Source: CAZJYC01 sp964550165 (lineage in GTDB: Bacteria; Acidobacteriota; Aminicenantia; Aminicenantales; Aminicenantaceae). From it: DNA of 24,686 bases. Positions 1 through 8,641 of the stretch are shown one piece after another. The translations under genes were made by a program, and so were the position numbers. Below the pieces are notes generated by a model. It searched no databases. It was given only the letters and a program-made list of their open reading frames with translations, and had not been told where the DNA came from. Each line of letters starts with the position of its first letter. Positions within the stretch are counted from its first letter, which is position 1. The stretch covers positions 1 through 24,686 of the forward strand of contig CAZJYC010000036.1 in NCBI GenBank assembly GCA_964550165.1, given 5' to 3'.

Positions 1-1001
<1,001 letters not shown>

Positions 1002-1002
1002 T

Positions 1003-1026
1003 AAAAGAACTCCGAAGAGTTCTTTT
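1003..1026 (-). ncRNA. rrn leader hairpin with UUCG tetraloop
   Basis: A perfect 10-bp inverted repeat (AAAAGAACTC / GAGTTCTTTT) encloses four bases. On the minus, transcribed strand the loop reads C(UUCG)G, an exceptionally stable tetraloop. It sits immediately before the mature 16S 5' end, so it is part of the precursor leader and may shape 16S processing or early folding. The structure is visible in the sequence; the role is inferred. Confidence 0.7.
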
Positions 1027-1073
1027 CGCACCAATTTGGGCAAGTAGGATCGATCGCGGCTGCTCCGCTTTAC

Positions 1074-1084
1074 TTTCAAAGAAC
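1074..1084 (-). promoter_or_regulatory. boxA-like antitermination site in the rrn leader
   Basis: On the minus strand this reads GTTCTTTGAAA, close to the boxA-type element (TGCTCTTTRA core) found in bacterial rRNA leaders, where NusB/NusE bind to support antitermination. It lies between the rrn promoter and the 16S 5' end, the expected place. A small hairpin (7-bp arms at 1089-1095 and 1102-1108) lies just upstream in the transcript. Confidence 0.5.
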
Positions 1085-1181
1085 TATCTCTTTCTATCCC
1101 GAGAAAGAATCTTCTTTATATTTCTGTATATAAGAGATTAAATTTTCAACCGAAGCGGTTATATGACGTAAAGCCTCATAT

Positions 1182-1210
1182 ATAATATGGATGTTCAGGG
1201 AAAATGTCAA
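1182..1210 (-). promoter_or_regulatory. rrn promoter, sigma70-type
   Basis: On the minus strand there is TTGACA (complement of 1205-1210), a 17-base spacer and TATTAT (complement of 1182-1187). The -35 box is consensus and the spacing is ideal. It points at the 16S gene and would give a leader of about 170 nt. A 16-bp interrupted palindrome (AGAGCC-ATTT-GGCTCT, 1210-1225) abuts the -35 box on its upstream side and could be an operator. Confidence 0.75.
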
Positions 1211-1225
1211 GAGCCATTTGGCTCT

Positions 1226-1633
1226 AAATTTGCGACAGTAAATCAGCCTAAAATTGGGGCCAAAATCTTCTCTTTCTGCCTTTTTTAAGCAAATAAGCAA
1301 AAAATTCAGCCATAAAATAGCCTGAATGCCGCCTGAAAACACTTCTGACAGCAGTTTTTGCATCAAACGCGGGCGTCAGCCTACTACATCAGAGGAAATC
1401 TGCCTCTTTTTCGCCAAGATGCTTGAAACGTCCTCCCTTGTAACTGACGAATGTGACGATTTTCGCCAGAAAAGGGGAGGAAAAAATTATTTTTCCTTCA
1501 TCATATCCAAGAGTGAAAATCTGTGTCAACAGATGTAGACGAAATTTCTTCTAAATTTTCGCAATTTTTCTCCGTTTGTTGACATTTCTTATTGGTCCTC
1601 ACTCTTCTCCCCTGAACAGTCAACATCCAAACC
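1226..1633. other. Intergenic stretch between the divergent rrn and pilin operons
   Basis: About 400 bases without a convincing gene. The short open frames here on both strands lack a good ribosome binding site and resemble no family I recognise. A TTGACA at 1579-1584 has no acceptable -10 box at normal spacing. The region separates the leftward rrn promoter from the rightward sigma54-type promoter. Confidence 0.5.
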
Positions 1634-1649
1634 TGGCACGTCTTGTGCA
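1634..1649 (+). promoter_or_regulatory. Sigma54 (RpoN) -24/-12 promoter for the pilin operon
   Basis: The sequence TGGCACGTCTTGTGCA matches the RpoN consensus TGGCACG-N4-TTGCA with one mismatch. The invariant GG (1635-1636) and GC (1647-1648) are separated by exactly ten bases. It precedes the first pilin-like gene by about 170 bases, so the transcript would start near 1660 with a long 5' leader. Sigma54 control of type IV pilus genes is known in other bacteria (for example PilR-dependent pilA). No enhancer-binding activator is encoded in this window. Confidence 0.65.
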
Positions 1650-1816
1650 AGAAATTCTTTGTCATGCTGCTGTCTACGCACAAGAGCGGCCTTATTTCCA
1701 GCTTGAATAATCTCGACACAGGCGAAGTCCATCTTCTCCCTTCTCCATTTTTGTGTGCCTCATTCTTCTGTTCAAATGAAAATTCTTTAAAATGCGAAAA
1801 AGATAGGAAACCCAAC

Positions 1817-2239
1817 ATGAAAAACGAGGGAAAGCTAAGAAAAAAAACTCAAGGATTAAGCCATCAGAAAGGATTCACGCTGATTGAGCTTCTTATCTCT
1901 TTTGCTCTAATCGCTTTCCTGATCGCAGGAATAGCCCAGCTGACCGTACACTCGCTCTTTGTCCAGAGGAGAGCCGAATGTGCCCTGAGGGCAGCGGAGC
2001 TGGCATCTTCAAAGCTTGAATACCTTAAATCTCTCCCTTACGATAGCGACGAGTTGAAGCCGGCCATCATCAACGAACGGCTCAAAGAAAGGGGCTCTCG
2101 CAAAACGTTTTGGAGAGAGTGGAGAATCGAGGATGTCTCTTCGCGCCTGAAAAGGGTCGAAATCGAATGCTTTGCTGAAATCTGTCCCCAGAAAAGGACG
2201 CGCGTGATTCTTTATTTATGCCGGGAACTTGGATTTTAG
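1817..2239 (+). CDS. PilV/GspI-like type IV minor prepilin
   Basis: The predicted protein of 140 residues is a small pilin-like subunit of a type IV pilus or type II secretion pseudopilus. A basic leader (MKNEGKLRKK...) ends in a class III prepilin site KG/FTLIE, with cleavage expected between Gly19 and Phe20 and the conserved Glu at +5. A hydrophobic helix of about 20 residues follows. The rest is a short, charged domain with Cys residues near the C-terminus. Start: an open frame extends upstream to 1643, but the ATG at 1817 gives a normal-length leader and fits the downstream position of the sigma54 promoter. It is the first of four co-directional prepilin genes. The PilV assignment rests on gene order and size; the prepilin class itself is clear. 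Confidence 0.85.
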   Translation: MKNEGKLRKKTQGLSHQKGFTLIELLISFALIAFLIAGIAQLTVHSLFVQRRAECALRAAELASSKLEYLKSLPYDSDELKPAIINERLKERGSRKTFWREWRIEDVSSRLKRVEIECFAEICPQKRTRVILYLCRELGF

Positions 2240-2969
2240 GCCGGTGAAAAAAAAGAAAAAGGCGGAAAAAGGATTATCCCTGATTGAAATCCTTATCAGC
2301 CTGACCATATTTTTAATCATAGTCTTGGCGAGCCTCGAATTTTTTGGATTCAGCCGCAGGCTTTATCTAAAGCTCAAGACGCAGGAGGAGGAGGAGACCG
2401 CAGCCTTCTCCGCCCTGGATAGGATGAAAATAGACCTTCTCAAAGGCGGCGCTGGCCTCCTCGAGCCAATCCAACTTGGCTTGCTTGAAGGAATTGAGAA
2501 AAAAAATGAAACTTTGACAATTCTGAGCAAGGAAAAAAATCTCACTCTGAACACTGACCTCTTCGAAAGTCAAACAAGAATCCGGCTTGAAGGCACGGAT
2601 AATCTAAGCCGGGGAAGGGAAATATGCATTTTCGATTCATCAAAAGGAGAAGTTCGATCCATCGCCTCTGCAGATAACGAGGGCATCGTCCTATCTTCGC
2701 CTCTGAATTTTTCTTTTCAAGAAGAAAAAACGCATATCATCCTCATGGAGAAGGTCTCCTTGTTTTATGACGATGCTAAAAAAATAATCCGGCGCAAGGC
2801 CAATTCCAGCCCTTCCCAGCCATTGCTGGAAGAAGCCGCCTTGTTTGATTTTGATTACGAGGAGGCCAAAAATCTGGCGAGGCTGCGTCTTGCTCTCAGT
2901 TCTCGAAGGGAGAAGACTTATGAAATTTCCGTCTATCCAAAAAATACCGCTCTGGCCAGAAGGGATTGA
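2229..2969 (+). CDS. PilW/GspJ-like type IV minor prepilin
   Basis: The protein of about 246 residues has a lysine-rich leader and the prepilin motif KG/LSLIE (Gly15/Leu16, Glu at +5), followed by a hydrophobic helix. A long C-terminal pilin domain follows, with a segment after the helix (ALDRMKIDLLKGG) typical of the GspJ/PilW type. The start is uncertain: a TTG at 2229 overlaps the previous gene by 11 bases, while a GTG at 2244 would give a ten-residue leader. Neither has a strong Shine-Dalgarno sequence, which suggests translational coupling to the upstream gene. The role is inferred: a minor pilin in the complex that primes pilus assembly. No major pilin or assembly ATPase gene is in the window. 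Confidence 0.8.
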   Translation: MDFRPVKKKKKAEKGLSLIEILISLTIFLIIVLASLEFFGFSRRLYLKLKTQEEEETAAFSALDRMKIDLLKGGAGLLEPIQLGLLEGIEKKNETLTILSKEKNLTLNTDLFESQTRIRLEGTDNLSRGREICIFDSSKGEVRSIASADNEGIVLSSPLNFSFQEEKTHIILMEKVSLFYDDAKKIIRRKANSSPSQPLLEEAALFDFDYEEAKNLARLRLALSSRREKTYEISVYPKNTALARRD

Positions 2970-4524
2970 CCGCAGCAACAGAACAAGGAGGGGCGCGATG
3001 ACTCTCATATCCCTGTTTCTTTTTTTCGTCTTTTCTGCCCTGGGACTGAGCATGCTTTTTATGGCTCAAATCTACCTTAAGTCGAGCGCTTACAAAAGAA
3101 ATTCAACCCTGCTCAGCTACGCTTCAGAGAATGGAGTAAAAAGTGGCTTCAGCCATCTTCTCGGCTTGCTTTCTCAGACAGACTTTCCTTCCCCTCTCTC
3201 CTCTCAGGAAACCTATGAATTGAGGGAAAATATCCGCACTAAAGGCTCAAAACTGCTGGAAAAACTCCTTGGATCAACGCCGCCCTTGCAGGCCTCTGAG
3301 AATTGGGAGAACCTGGAATGGGAAAGCCTTACGGATATTTATCCCGAAGAGATTCTGGAGACAGAGGATTATTTTCATGTAACGTATAGAGTGGAGATTC
3401 AAGCGCAAGGAAAAATAATAAATCTCAAGCAGGCCAAAGAGTCTTCCCTGGAAATTATTCTTGGAGTCTTTGCCGGAAATATTCCTCTCCTGTCCTTCCC
3501 CTTGCTCATAGACAGAGACCTGGATTTCCATCAAAAGCAGGATTTCATGGAGAGGAATAAAATCGCCATCATGCCTTTTGAAAGGAATCTCATCTCCCCG
3601 AAAATCAGTTTTTCTGAAGGAGGTCTGATTCCTGAGAGCGCGCCCTCCCATTTGAGAAAAGCTCTAAAAATGAAATTCTTCGCTCCACAGCGGCTTCCCA
3701 ATGCTCTCCTCAGGGCAGTCCTTGGTCTGGAAAAAACAAACAAGCCGGTTCCTGACGGCGTTTATCTTGTCAAAGACGACTTGGGCCTCGGAGGAATTTT
3801 CGTCCAGGGGGATATTGAAGAAATGGTCATGGCCATCGACCAGAGCTTTCAGGTCATATCCTTCCTTACCGAAAATGGGCGCTGGACGCTCCGCTTCAGC
3901 CCGTCTCAGGGCAAAACAAACTTTTCCACTCCTGAGGAAACCTCGGACTACAACCTTCTTCCTCTGGGCATTATCGTCGTCAACGGAGAGATCCGCTCTC
4001 TCGGAGGAGGAGTCAAGGAAGGAACAGAGAGAGCCATCCTGACTCAAGATGAAGTCCCAGCAATTCTGAGCGGTGTCAAGCTGACAATCGTCTCTTCTGA
4101 TAAAATCACTCTCTCCTCCCACCTTCTCCACCAGGGCGTGCAATGGTTAGAAGGAATCCCTTACGTCAAAACCTCCAATTCCGAGCTGATCATCTCTTCA
4201 ACCGGAAGGGATTTTCTGGATAGCGGCCGGAGGGAAGGAAAAATAATCATCGATGAAAAATCTCCGAGAGAGATAAAAATCCAGGCTTCGCTTTCAGCTT
4301 CGGACAAGGGCTTTTCCATCGAAGGCAAACAAAAAACCGTTTTTCTGCTGGGAAGCCTCCAAGCTTCGAGCTATTCGTCTGACGACAGCACACTGAAAAT
4401 CAAGTTTAACGAACATTTTCTGGAAAAGCTGGAAGAGAACATCCTCGATATGGACATCCCCATTACCGCCAAGCCGGTCCTCTTTCTGAGTTTTCTAAGG
4501 CCTGTTGAGTGGAAGGAGCGCTGA
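2920..4524 (+). CDS. PilX/GspK-like pilus assembly protein
   Basis: The protein of 534 residues resembles PilX N-terminal or GspK-type proteins, which cap or initiate the pilus tip. From the ATG at 2920, a 25-residue leader ends in RRG/AMTLIS and is followed by a long hydrophobic helix (about residues 26-50). Like PilX and GspK, it lacks Glu at +5. The remainder is a large, probably extracytoplasmic domain with no motif I recognise. The start is a real choice: 2920 has AAGGGAG eight bases upstream and preserves a prepilin leader but overlaps the previous gene by 50 bases. The ATG at 2998 has AGGAGG six bases upstream but begins inside the motif and removes the leader. I prefer 2920. The downstream gene starts directly after the stop codon. 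Confidence 0.75.
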   Translation: MKFPSIQKIPLWPEGIDRSNRTRRGAMTLISLFLFFVFSALGLSMLFMAQIYLKSSAYKRNSTLLSYASENGVKSGFSHLLGLLSQTDFPSPLSSQETYELRENIRTKGSKLLEKLLGSTPPLQASENWENLEWESLTDIYPEEILETEDYFHVTYRVEIQAQGKIINLKQAKESSLEIILGVFAGNIPLLSFPLLIDRDLDFHQKQDFMERNKIAIMPFERNLISPKISFSEGGLIPESAPSHLRKALKMKFFAPQRLPNALLRAVLGLEKTNKPVPDGVYLVKDDLGLGGIFVQGDIEEMVMAIDQSFQVISFLTENGRWTLRFSPSQGKTNFSTPEETSDYNLLPLGIIVVNGEIRSLGGGVKEGTERAILTQDEVPAILSGVKLTIVSSDKITLSSHLLHQGVQWLEGIPYVKTSNSELIISSTGRDFLDSGRREGKIIIDEKSPREIKIQASLSASDKGFSIEGKQKTVFLLGSLQASSYSSDDSTLKIKFNEHFLEKLEENILDMDIPITAKPVLFLSFLRPVEWKER

Positions 4525-4971
4525 ATGAGCGAAAAAAAATGGACAGCACGGACCAGAGGCTTTTCCCTTCTGGAAGGGATCATCGCTCTGGCCATTCTTG
4601 GTTTCATGATAGGGATCGCTTCATCGCACTTCCTGAGCCTCGGACCAAAGTACAGGCTCCAAAATGCTGTCTGGGAAATCAATTCGCGCTTGAATTATGC
4701 CAGATTCAAAGCCATCGCAGAAGGAAGAAAAATAAGGATTAGATTTGAGACAACGAGCTATGTGCTTGAGAAATATGATGAGGATAAAATGGTGTGGATC
4801 AGAGAACAAAGATACTTTCTCAACGGGGTCGCCCTCAACGCTAACAATAATCCCATTTTCCATCCTGAGGGGACAGTATCCAATCTCGCCACAATTTCCA
4901 TCTCTAACACATGGGGAAAGTACAGGATAACCCTTGCCATCTCTGGGAGAATAAAAATTACCAGGCTCTAG
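4525..4971 (+). CDS. FimT/GspH-like type IV minor prepilin
   Basis: The protein of 148 residues has the prepilin site RG/FSLLE (Gly12/Phe13, Glu17 at +5) and a hydrophobic helix (IIALAILGFMIGIASS). It is followed by the N-helix continuation and a small beta-rich domain, as in GspH/FimT pseudopilins. The ATG directly follows the TGA of the upstream gene, with GGAAGGAG six bases before it, so the two are translationally coupled. It completes a four-gene set (PilV-, PilW-, PilX- and FimT-like) matching the usual minor-pilin complement. Expected location: inner membrane, then pilus fibre or tip. No GC hairpin terminator follows, only T-rich runs at about 5009-5039. Confidence 0.85.
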   Translation: MSEKKWTARTRGFSLLEGIIALAILGFMIGIASSHFLSLGPKYRLQNAVWEINSRLNYARFKAIAEGRKIRIRFETTSYVLEKYDEDKMVWIREQRYFLNGVALNANNNPIFHPEGTVSNLATISISNTWGKYRITLAISGRIKITRL

Positions 4972-5287
4972 TTCCTCCCGCTTCTATACGCTTGAATTGA
5001 TCCAGAAATGTTTTTTTTATTTTTTTTCAATTTTTTTTCACCCTCAGCGACTAAATTATCGACTCTGCTGGGCTGGCTGGGCAGGGTTACGCACCTTTGA
5101 CCCCTTTGCGTATTTCCTCCAATTCCCCCAAATCAGCCAGCTTTTTTTTATTCCCTAAAAATTAGATAAGCAGTATCCCTCTCTCCAGAAAAGGCCGAAA
5201 TCCTTAAAATTTGACATCCCTTTCCTGATGATTCTATATTTCCTGTGAAGAGGCCTAAACGTTATTGGGGACTCAACCGTATTCAGG
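4972..5287. other. Intergenic region between the pilin and sigma-factor operons
   Basis: It holds three T-rich runs (about 5009-5039) without a convincing preceding stem, so a classical intrinsic terminator is not supported. A 6-bp inverted repeat TACGCA/TGCGTA (5088-5093 and 5107-5112, 13-base loop) lies next to a G/C-rich tract. The promoter of the sigma-factor operon is at the right end. I see no gene here. Confidence 0.5.
5211..5240 (+). promoter_or_regulatory. Promoter of the ECF sigma operon
   Basis: TTGACA (5211-5216), an 18-base spacer and TATATT (5235-5240) form a good sigma70-type promoter about 45 bases before the sigma-factor start. An alternative -10 box (TCTATA, 5233-5238) would use a 16-base spacer. 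This suggests housekeeping transcription of the operon rather than obvious ECF autoregulation. Confidence 0.6.
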
Positions 5288-5842
5288 GTGAAAACCTCAT
5301 ATATGGACGACAGAGAAATCATCTCTCAATGTCTCTCAGGAGAAATCGAGGCCTTTGAAATGCTGGTCAATAAATACCAATCAGACATACTTTCCCTAAC
5401 CTGGAGTGTTCTGGGGAATCAGGAAGAAGCTAAGGATGTGACCCAGGAAGCGTTTATCCAGTCCTATCTCAATTTAAACCGGTTTGACAGCACAAAAAGC
5501 TTTAAAAACTGGCTTTACGCTATCGCCTACAAAAGATGCCTGGACAGGAAGAGGAAAGAAAAGTCATTGACCAAATTCATCCGGAAAGCCATCCAAGAAA
5601 ACCGCCCGGGTGCCAAAGAAGAAAACAAGGAGGGAAGAATCGAGGATTCTGAAATCTTCGGCCCTCTCCTGAGCAGGCTGAACGGGAAGGAAAGGATCAC
5701 GATCTCCCTTAAAATGAGTGAAGGTTTTTCGGCCAAAGAGATCGCCGAGATTCTTCGCTGCGCGGAAAGCACGGTGCGCGTCTATCTCTTCAATGCCAAA
5801 AAAAAGCTAAAAAAATTGCTGGAGGAGAAAAAGCATGTGTGA
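5288..5842 (+). CDS. ECF-family RNA polymerase sigma factor
   Basis: The protein of 184 residues directs RNA polymerase to specific promoters. Region 2 (about residues 20-92) is recognisable by EAFEMLVNKYQ, the DVTQEAFIQSY segment and the FKNWLYAIAYKRCLD segment that melts and binds the -10 box. Region 4 (about 125-180) carries a helix-turn-helix (GFSAKEIAEILRCAESTVRVYLFNAKKKLKK) for the -35 box. There is no region 1 or 3, as expected for the ECF class. Start: a GTG at 5288 is used here; an ATG at 5303 is an alternative, and neither has a strong Shine-Dalgarno sequence. The stop overlaps the start of the anti-sigma gene by 8 bases, which pairs the two products. Confidence 0.93.
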   Translation: MKTSYMDDREIISQCLSGEIEAFEMLVNKYQSDILSLTWSVLGNQEEAKDVTQEAFIQSYLNLNRFDSTKSFKNWLYAIAYKRCLDRKRKEKSLTKFIRKAIQENRPGAKEENKEGRIEDSEIFGPLLSRLNGKERITISLKMSEGFSAKEIAEILRCAESTVRVYLFNAKKKLKKLLEEKKHV

Positions 5843-6329
5843 GCTCTGCAAACTTCTATACCGGATCATTCCTTTGAAAATATTCCAGTCCTATTTGATC
5901 GAAAAACATTTCTCTCGATGTCCCCGCTGTCAAAAAGAAATGGAAATCGATAGAGACCTCAAAAAAATTGTCGCTGTGCCCAACTGGGTGAAAGAAGCGG
6001 AAAGCCTTTGGCCTCAAATTAAGTCCAGGCTACACTCTCTAAAAACGGAAATGCCTGAAACAAAAAGAAAGGCTGAATTCCTTCGTCCAAAAAAATGGCA
6101 GTGGGCCATGGCAGGTTTGGCGCTTGCGCTTGTCATCGGAATCAACGTCTTTGTCCATCAAATTTTCAAAGAAAAAGCTCCTGTGGAAGATACATCCTTG
6201 GCAAAAGAAAAGCCAAGAGTAGTCATCAATTTTGCGCAAATCAAAGGCAAAAAAGCCACGCCCTTTATTTATCAGACTCCGACTACATCTTTTATCTTCT
6301 TTACAAAAGCCAAAAATAGCGGAGGATAA
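5835..6329 (+). CDS. Membrane-anchored zinc-type anti-sigma factor
   Basis: The protein of 164 residues probably holds the upstream sigma factor inactive at the inner membrane. The N-terminal cytoplasmic part has Cys2, Cys5 and a His25-x3-Cys29-x2-Cys32 arrangement, the hallmark of zinc-binding anti-sigma (ZAS) domains. A single transmembrane helix spans about residues 88-110, and a short extracytoplasmic tail of about 50 residues could sense a signal. The ATG overlaps the sigma-factor stop by 8 bases and has GGAGGAG seven bases upstream. Family similarity is by motif and position only, since anti-sigma factors diverge strongly. The tail contains no recognisable sensor domain. Confidence 0.82.
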   Translation: MCELCKLLYRIIPLKIFQSYLIEKHFSRCPRCQKEMEIDRDLKKIVAVPNWVKEAESLWPQIKSRLHSLKTEMPETKRKAEFLRPKKWQWAMAGLALALVIGINVFVHQIFKEKAPVEDTSLAKEKPRVVINFAQIKGKKATPFIYQTPTTSFIFFTKAKNSGG

Positions 6330-6330
6330 T

Positions 6331-7458
6331 ATGAAGAAAACCTCTAAGCTCTTTAGCTTTTTTTGTGTTTTTCTTTTTATGAATGCTCTTCCTCTCGCTG
6401 CTGAGCAAATTATCATAAAATCAAGACTCTTCAAGGGAATAAAAGAGGAAAGAAAGCCAACGTCTGAAATTGTTATCTCTTCCTTCTCACAGCCTTTTCT
6501 TGCGCCGATAAATCCCTCATACGTGGAGCAAGAGAATCAAGCTGTCGCTCTTTTGAAAAATGAATTGAATTCTCTTTATCAGCTCAAGGATGTCGACCAC
6601 CTGCTCTCCAGCAGCATGATCTGGGATGGAAAAAGGAAAAATCTGATCGAGACCATATTGTTGGACGAATTCAGCTATCCGATTAGTCTCTCTCCCAAAG
6701 TTCTCTCTCAAAATGATGTTAAATTGAGAATCGAAGTTTTCAAACTCAAAGGGACAGGGATTTCCTTCATCGCCAAAGAAGCTATGGTTGATAAAAAGAG
6801 CCAGTCAGCGATTTTTACGGACACCGAAAAAATTGAACTTATGGAAGGGAGCAGGGAAAAATTGCTGGACACAGAAATCATCACCAAATTCGACGAACCA
6901 GTTGTTTTGGGATTCCCTTCCAACGGAAATCCTTACTTTTTATCGCTTCTCGTCACCAAGAAAATAACGGCCGATGTGATGAAAAGCCTGTTTTCAGGAG
7001 ATAAAACCGAAATCGACATTCTCACCCCGCCTCAGGCTGTTCATAACATCACACCTGTCTATCCGTTGGAGTGCAAAGAACAAAAAATCGAAGGCGAAGT
7101 GATTCTCCAGGTTAGCGCCGATAAAGCCGGCAATGTCACAAGCGTTCGAGTCCTGAGACATGCCCACCCAGACCTGGACAAGGCGGCCGTGGAAGCGCTC
7201 AAACAGTGGAAATACGAACCTGTCCTTAAAAACGGGAAACCCATTCCTGTTGTGTTCGCAGTGAAGGTTGATTTTAAGCTCAGAGAATCCACACCGGAAT
7301 CAAAAACAGAATCAATATCCCCAGCAAATTTTCTATCCAAGAAATTTATGCTCAACGGGGAAGAAAAAACACCAGGTCAAAGATGGATATCCTTTACAGC
7401 GATTACAAATTTTTTACGGTCGAAACAAAAGTCAAATATAAAAGGGCATAAACAATGA
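6331..7458 (+). CDS. Exported protein with C-terminal TonB domain
   Basis: The protein of 375 residues starts with a signal peptide (basic MKK, hydrophobic core, likely cut after Ala24 in PLAA/EQ). A TonB-C domain lies at about residues 238-317, recognisable by PVYP, the GEVILQVSADKAGNVTSVRVL strand pair, DLDKAAVEALKQWKYEP and the following KNGKPIPV. The N-terminal 230 residues match no family I know. The ATG at 6331 follows the anti-sigma stop by one base, with GGAGG seven bases upstream; the open frame continues upstream but would lose the signal peptide. TonB-C proteins with cleavable signals and no ExbB/ExbD partner are common in acidobacteria-like genomes and need not energise transport. 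The roughly 60-residue tail after the domain is low in recognisable structure. Confidence 0.8.
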   Translation: MKKTSKLFSFFCVFLFMNALPLAAEQIIIKSRLFKGIKEERKPTSEIVISSFSQPFLAPINPSYVEQENQAVALLKNELNSLYQLKDVDHLLSSSMIWDGKRKNLIETILLDEFSYPISLSPKVLSQNDVKLRIEVFKLKGTGISFIAKEAMVDKKSQSAIFTDTEKIELMEGSREKLLDTEIITKFDEPVVLGFPSNGNPYFLSLLVTKKITADVMKSLFSGDKTEIDILTPPQAVHNITPVYPLECKEQKIEGEVILQVSADKAGNVTSVRVLRHAHPDLDKAAVEALKQWKYEPVLKNGKPIPVVFAVKVDFKLRESTPESKTESISPANFLSKKFMLNGEEKTPGQRWISFTAITNFLRSKQKSNIKGHKQ

Positions 7459-7480
7459 ATTCAAAAAAAGGAAAACGATT

Positions 7481-8629
7481 ATGTTCAAAAACGCAATTCG
7501 TTCCGCAAGCATTATCGCTTTAAGCCTTGTCCTCTTTGCCCAGGAAATCACTCACGAAACAATAGTGGTCAATATCGAAGTCCCTGTCAGAGTATTCAAA
7601 GGAGATAAGTTTGTGGATAATTTAACCATTGACGATTTTGAAGTCTATGAGGATGGCAAGTTTCAAGAGATTGTGGCCGTCTATCTGATAAAAAAGACAA
7701 TTATAGAGAGAAAAGAAGAAGTAGGAGAGAAAAAATTCACTCCTGAAGTTTCAAGAAACTTCATTTTTGTTTTTGAATTGCGCGATTACCTTCCAAAAAT
7801 AAGCGAAGCTTTAGATTACTTTTTTAATGACGTCCTTCTCCCTGAGGATACCCTTAAAGTTGTTACACCCATAAAAAGCTATAGTATTAAAGACAAGGCT
7901 TTAAATATATTACCTAAACAAGAAATCGCAAATCAATTAAAAGGAATATTGAGGAAAGATATTTATATGGGAACTGCAAATCATAGAAGTTTATGCAAAG
8001 ACCTTGAGAAAGTTCTGAACACTGAAGGGCTTGAAGGAGGGTTAAAAAATTTCATGTCTATGGAAATTTTAAGAAAGTTAAAAGAACTGAAATATTTCAA
8101 TCAGTCTAAACTATTGGAATTAGCAGATAAATTGAAACAAATTGAAGGGCAAAAGCTTATTTTTTTATTCTACCAAAGAGAGACCCTGCCAATTCCTACA
8201 TTCCTTAGTCCCGAGGAGAGGTTAGAATTAAAAAAAGAAGATATATCCTTTGACGCTGAAACAATAAAAAGGGCTTTTTCTGATTCCTCGATATCAAGCC
8301 ATTTTTTATTTGTTACTAAAATACCCATGTATATGCTTGATATTACGAGAGGAATATCTTTTGAGGCCTCAGAAATAAAGATGGAAGAGCATTCTGCTGA
8401 AATATTCAGTGCTTTTAGAGAACTGGCCAAAGCGACAGGAGGTTTGATAGAGAGTTCAGCTAATGCTGCTCATGCATTTCAGAAGGCAGTTGATGCTTCT
8501 GAAAACTATTATCTGCTTTATTATTCACCTTCAAGTTATAAGAAAGACGGTAAATTTAAGGAAATAAAAGTCAAGATTAAAAACAAAAATTATAGAATCA
8601 CACACCGCGCTGGCTATTTTGCCAATTGA
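7481..8629 (+). CDS. Exported VWFA-related domain protein, compositionally mosaic
   Basis: The protein of 382 residues has a signal peptide (likely cut after Ala20, LFA/QEIT). An N-terminal segment (VPVRVFKGDKFVDNLTIDDF, then EVYEDG) and a C-terminal segment (YYLLYYSPS through HRAGYFAN) are characteristic of acidobacterial VWFA-related proteins. The central fold follows the family pattern (FIFVFELRDYLPKISEALDYFF; IEGQKLIFLFY), but the metal-site motif DxSxS is not present at FELRDY, so metal-dependent adhesion is doubtful. The gene lies 22 bases after the TonB-C gene and probably belongs to the sigma operon. Its interior is very AT-rich (33 G+C among the 120 bases at 7861-7980), unlike both ends and neighbours, suggesting a transferred or recombined segment. 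Function unknown; secreted or surface protein is likely. Confidence 0.8.
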   Translation: MFKNAIRSASIIALSLVLFAQEITHETIVVNIEVPVRVFKGDKFVDNLTIDDFEVYEDGKFQEIVAVYLIKKTIIERKEEVGEKKFTPEVSRNFIFVFELRDYLPKISEALDYFFNDVLLPEDTLKVVTPIKSYSIKDKALNILPKQEIANQLKGILRKDIYMGTANHRSLCKDLEKVLNTEGLEGGLKNFMSMEILRKLKELKYFNQSKLLELADKLKQIEGQKLIFLFYQRETLPIPTFLSPEERLELKKEDISFDAETIKRAFSDSSISSHFLFVTKIPMYMLDITRGISFEASEIKMEEHSAEIFSAFRELAKATGGLIESSANAAHAFQKAVDASENYYLLYYSPSSYKKDGKFKEIKVKIKNKNYRITHRAGYFAN

Positions 8630-8641
8630 GGAGCTAGAGAC

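Noticed and set aside
1326..1818. Open frames on both strands before the pilin operon
   Set aside because: No ribosome sites or family resemblance; the region fits promoter and leader DNA.
5009..5039. Intrinsic terminator of the pilin operon
   Set aside because: There are long T-runs but no GC-rich stem directly before them.
5041..5112. Possible cyclic di-GMP (GEMM) riboswitch on either strand, suggested by ACGCAAAG-like bases
   Set aside because: The surrounding bases do not follow the conserved GEMM core and stems; only a 6-bp inverted repeat is present.
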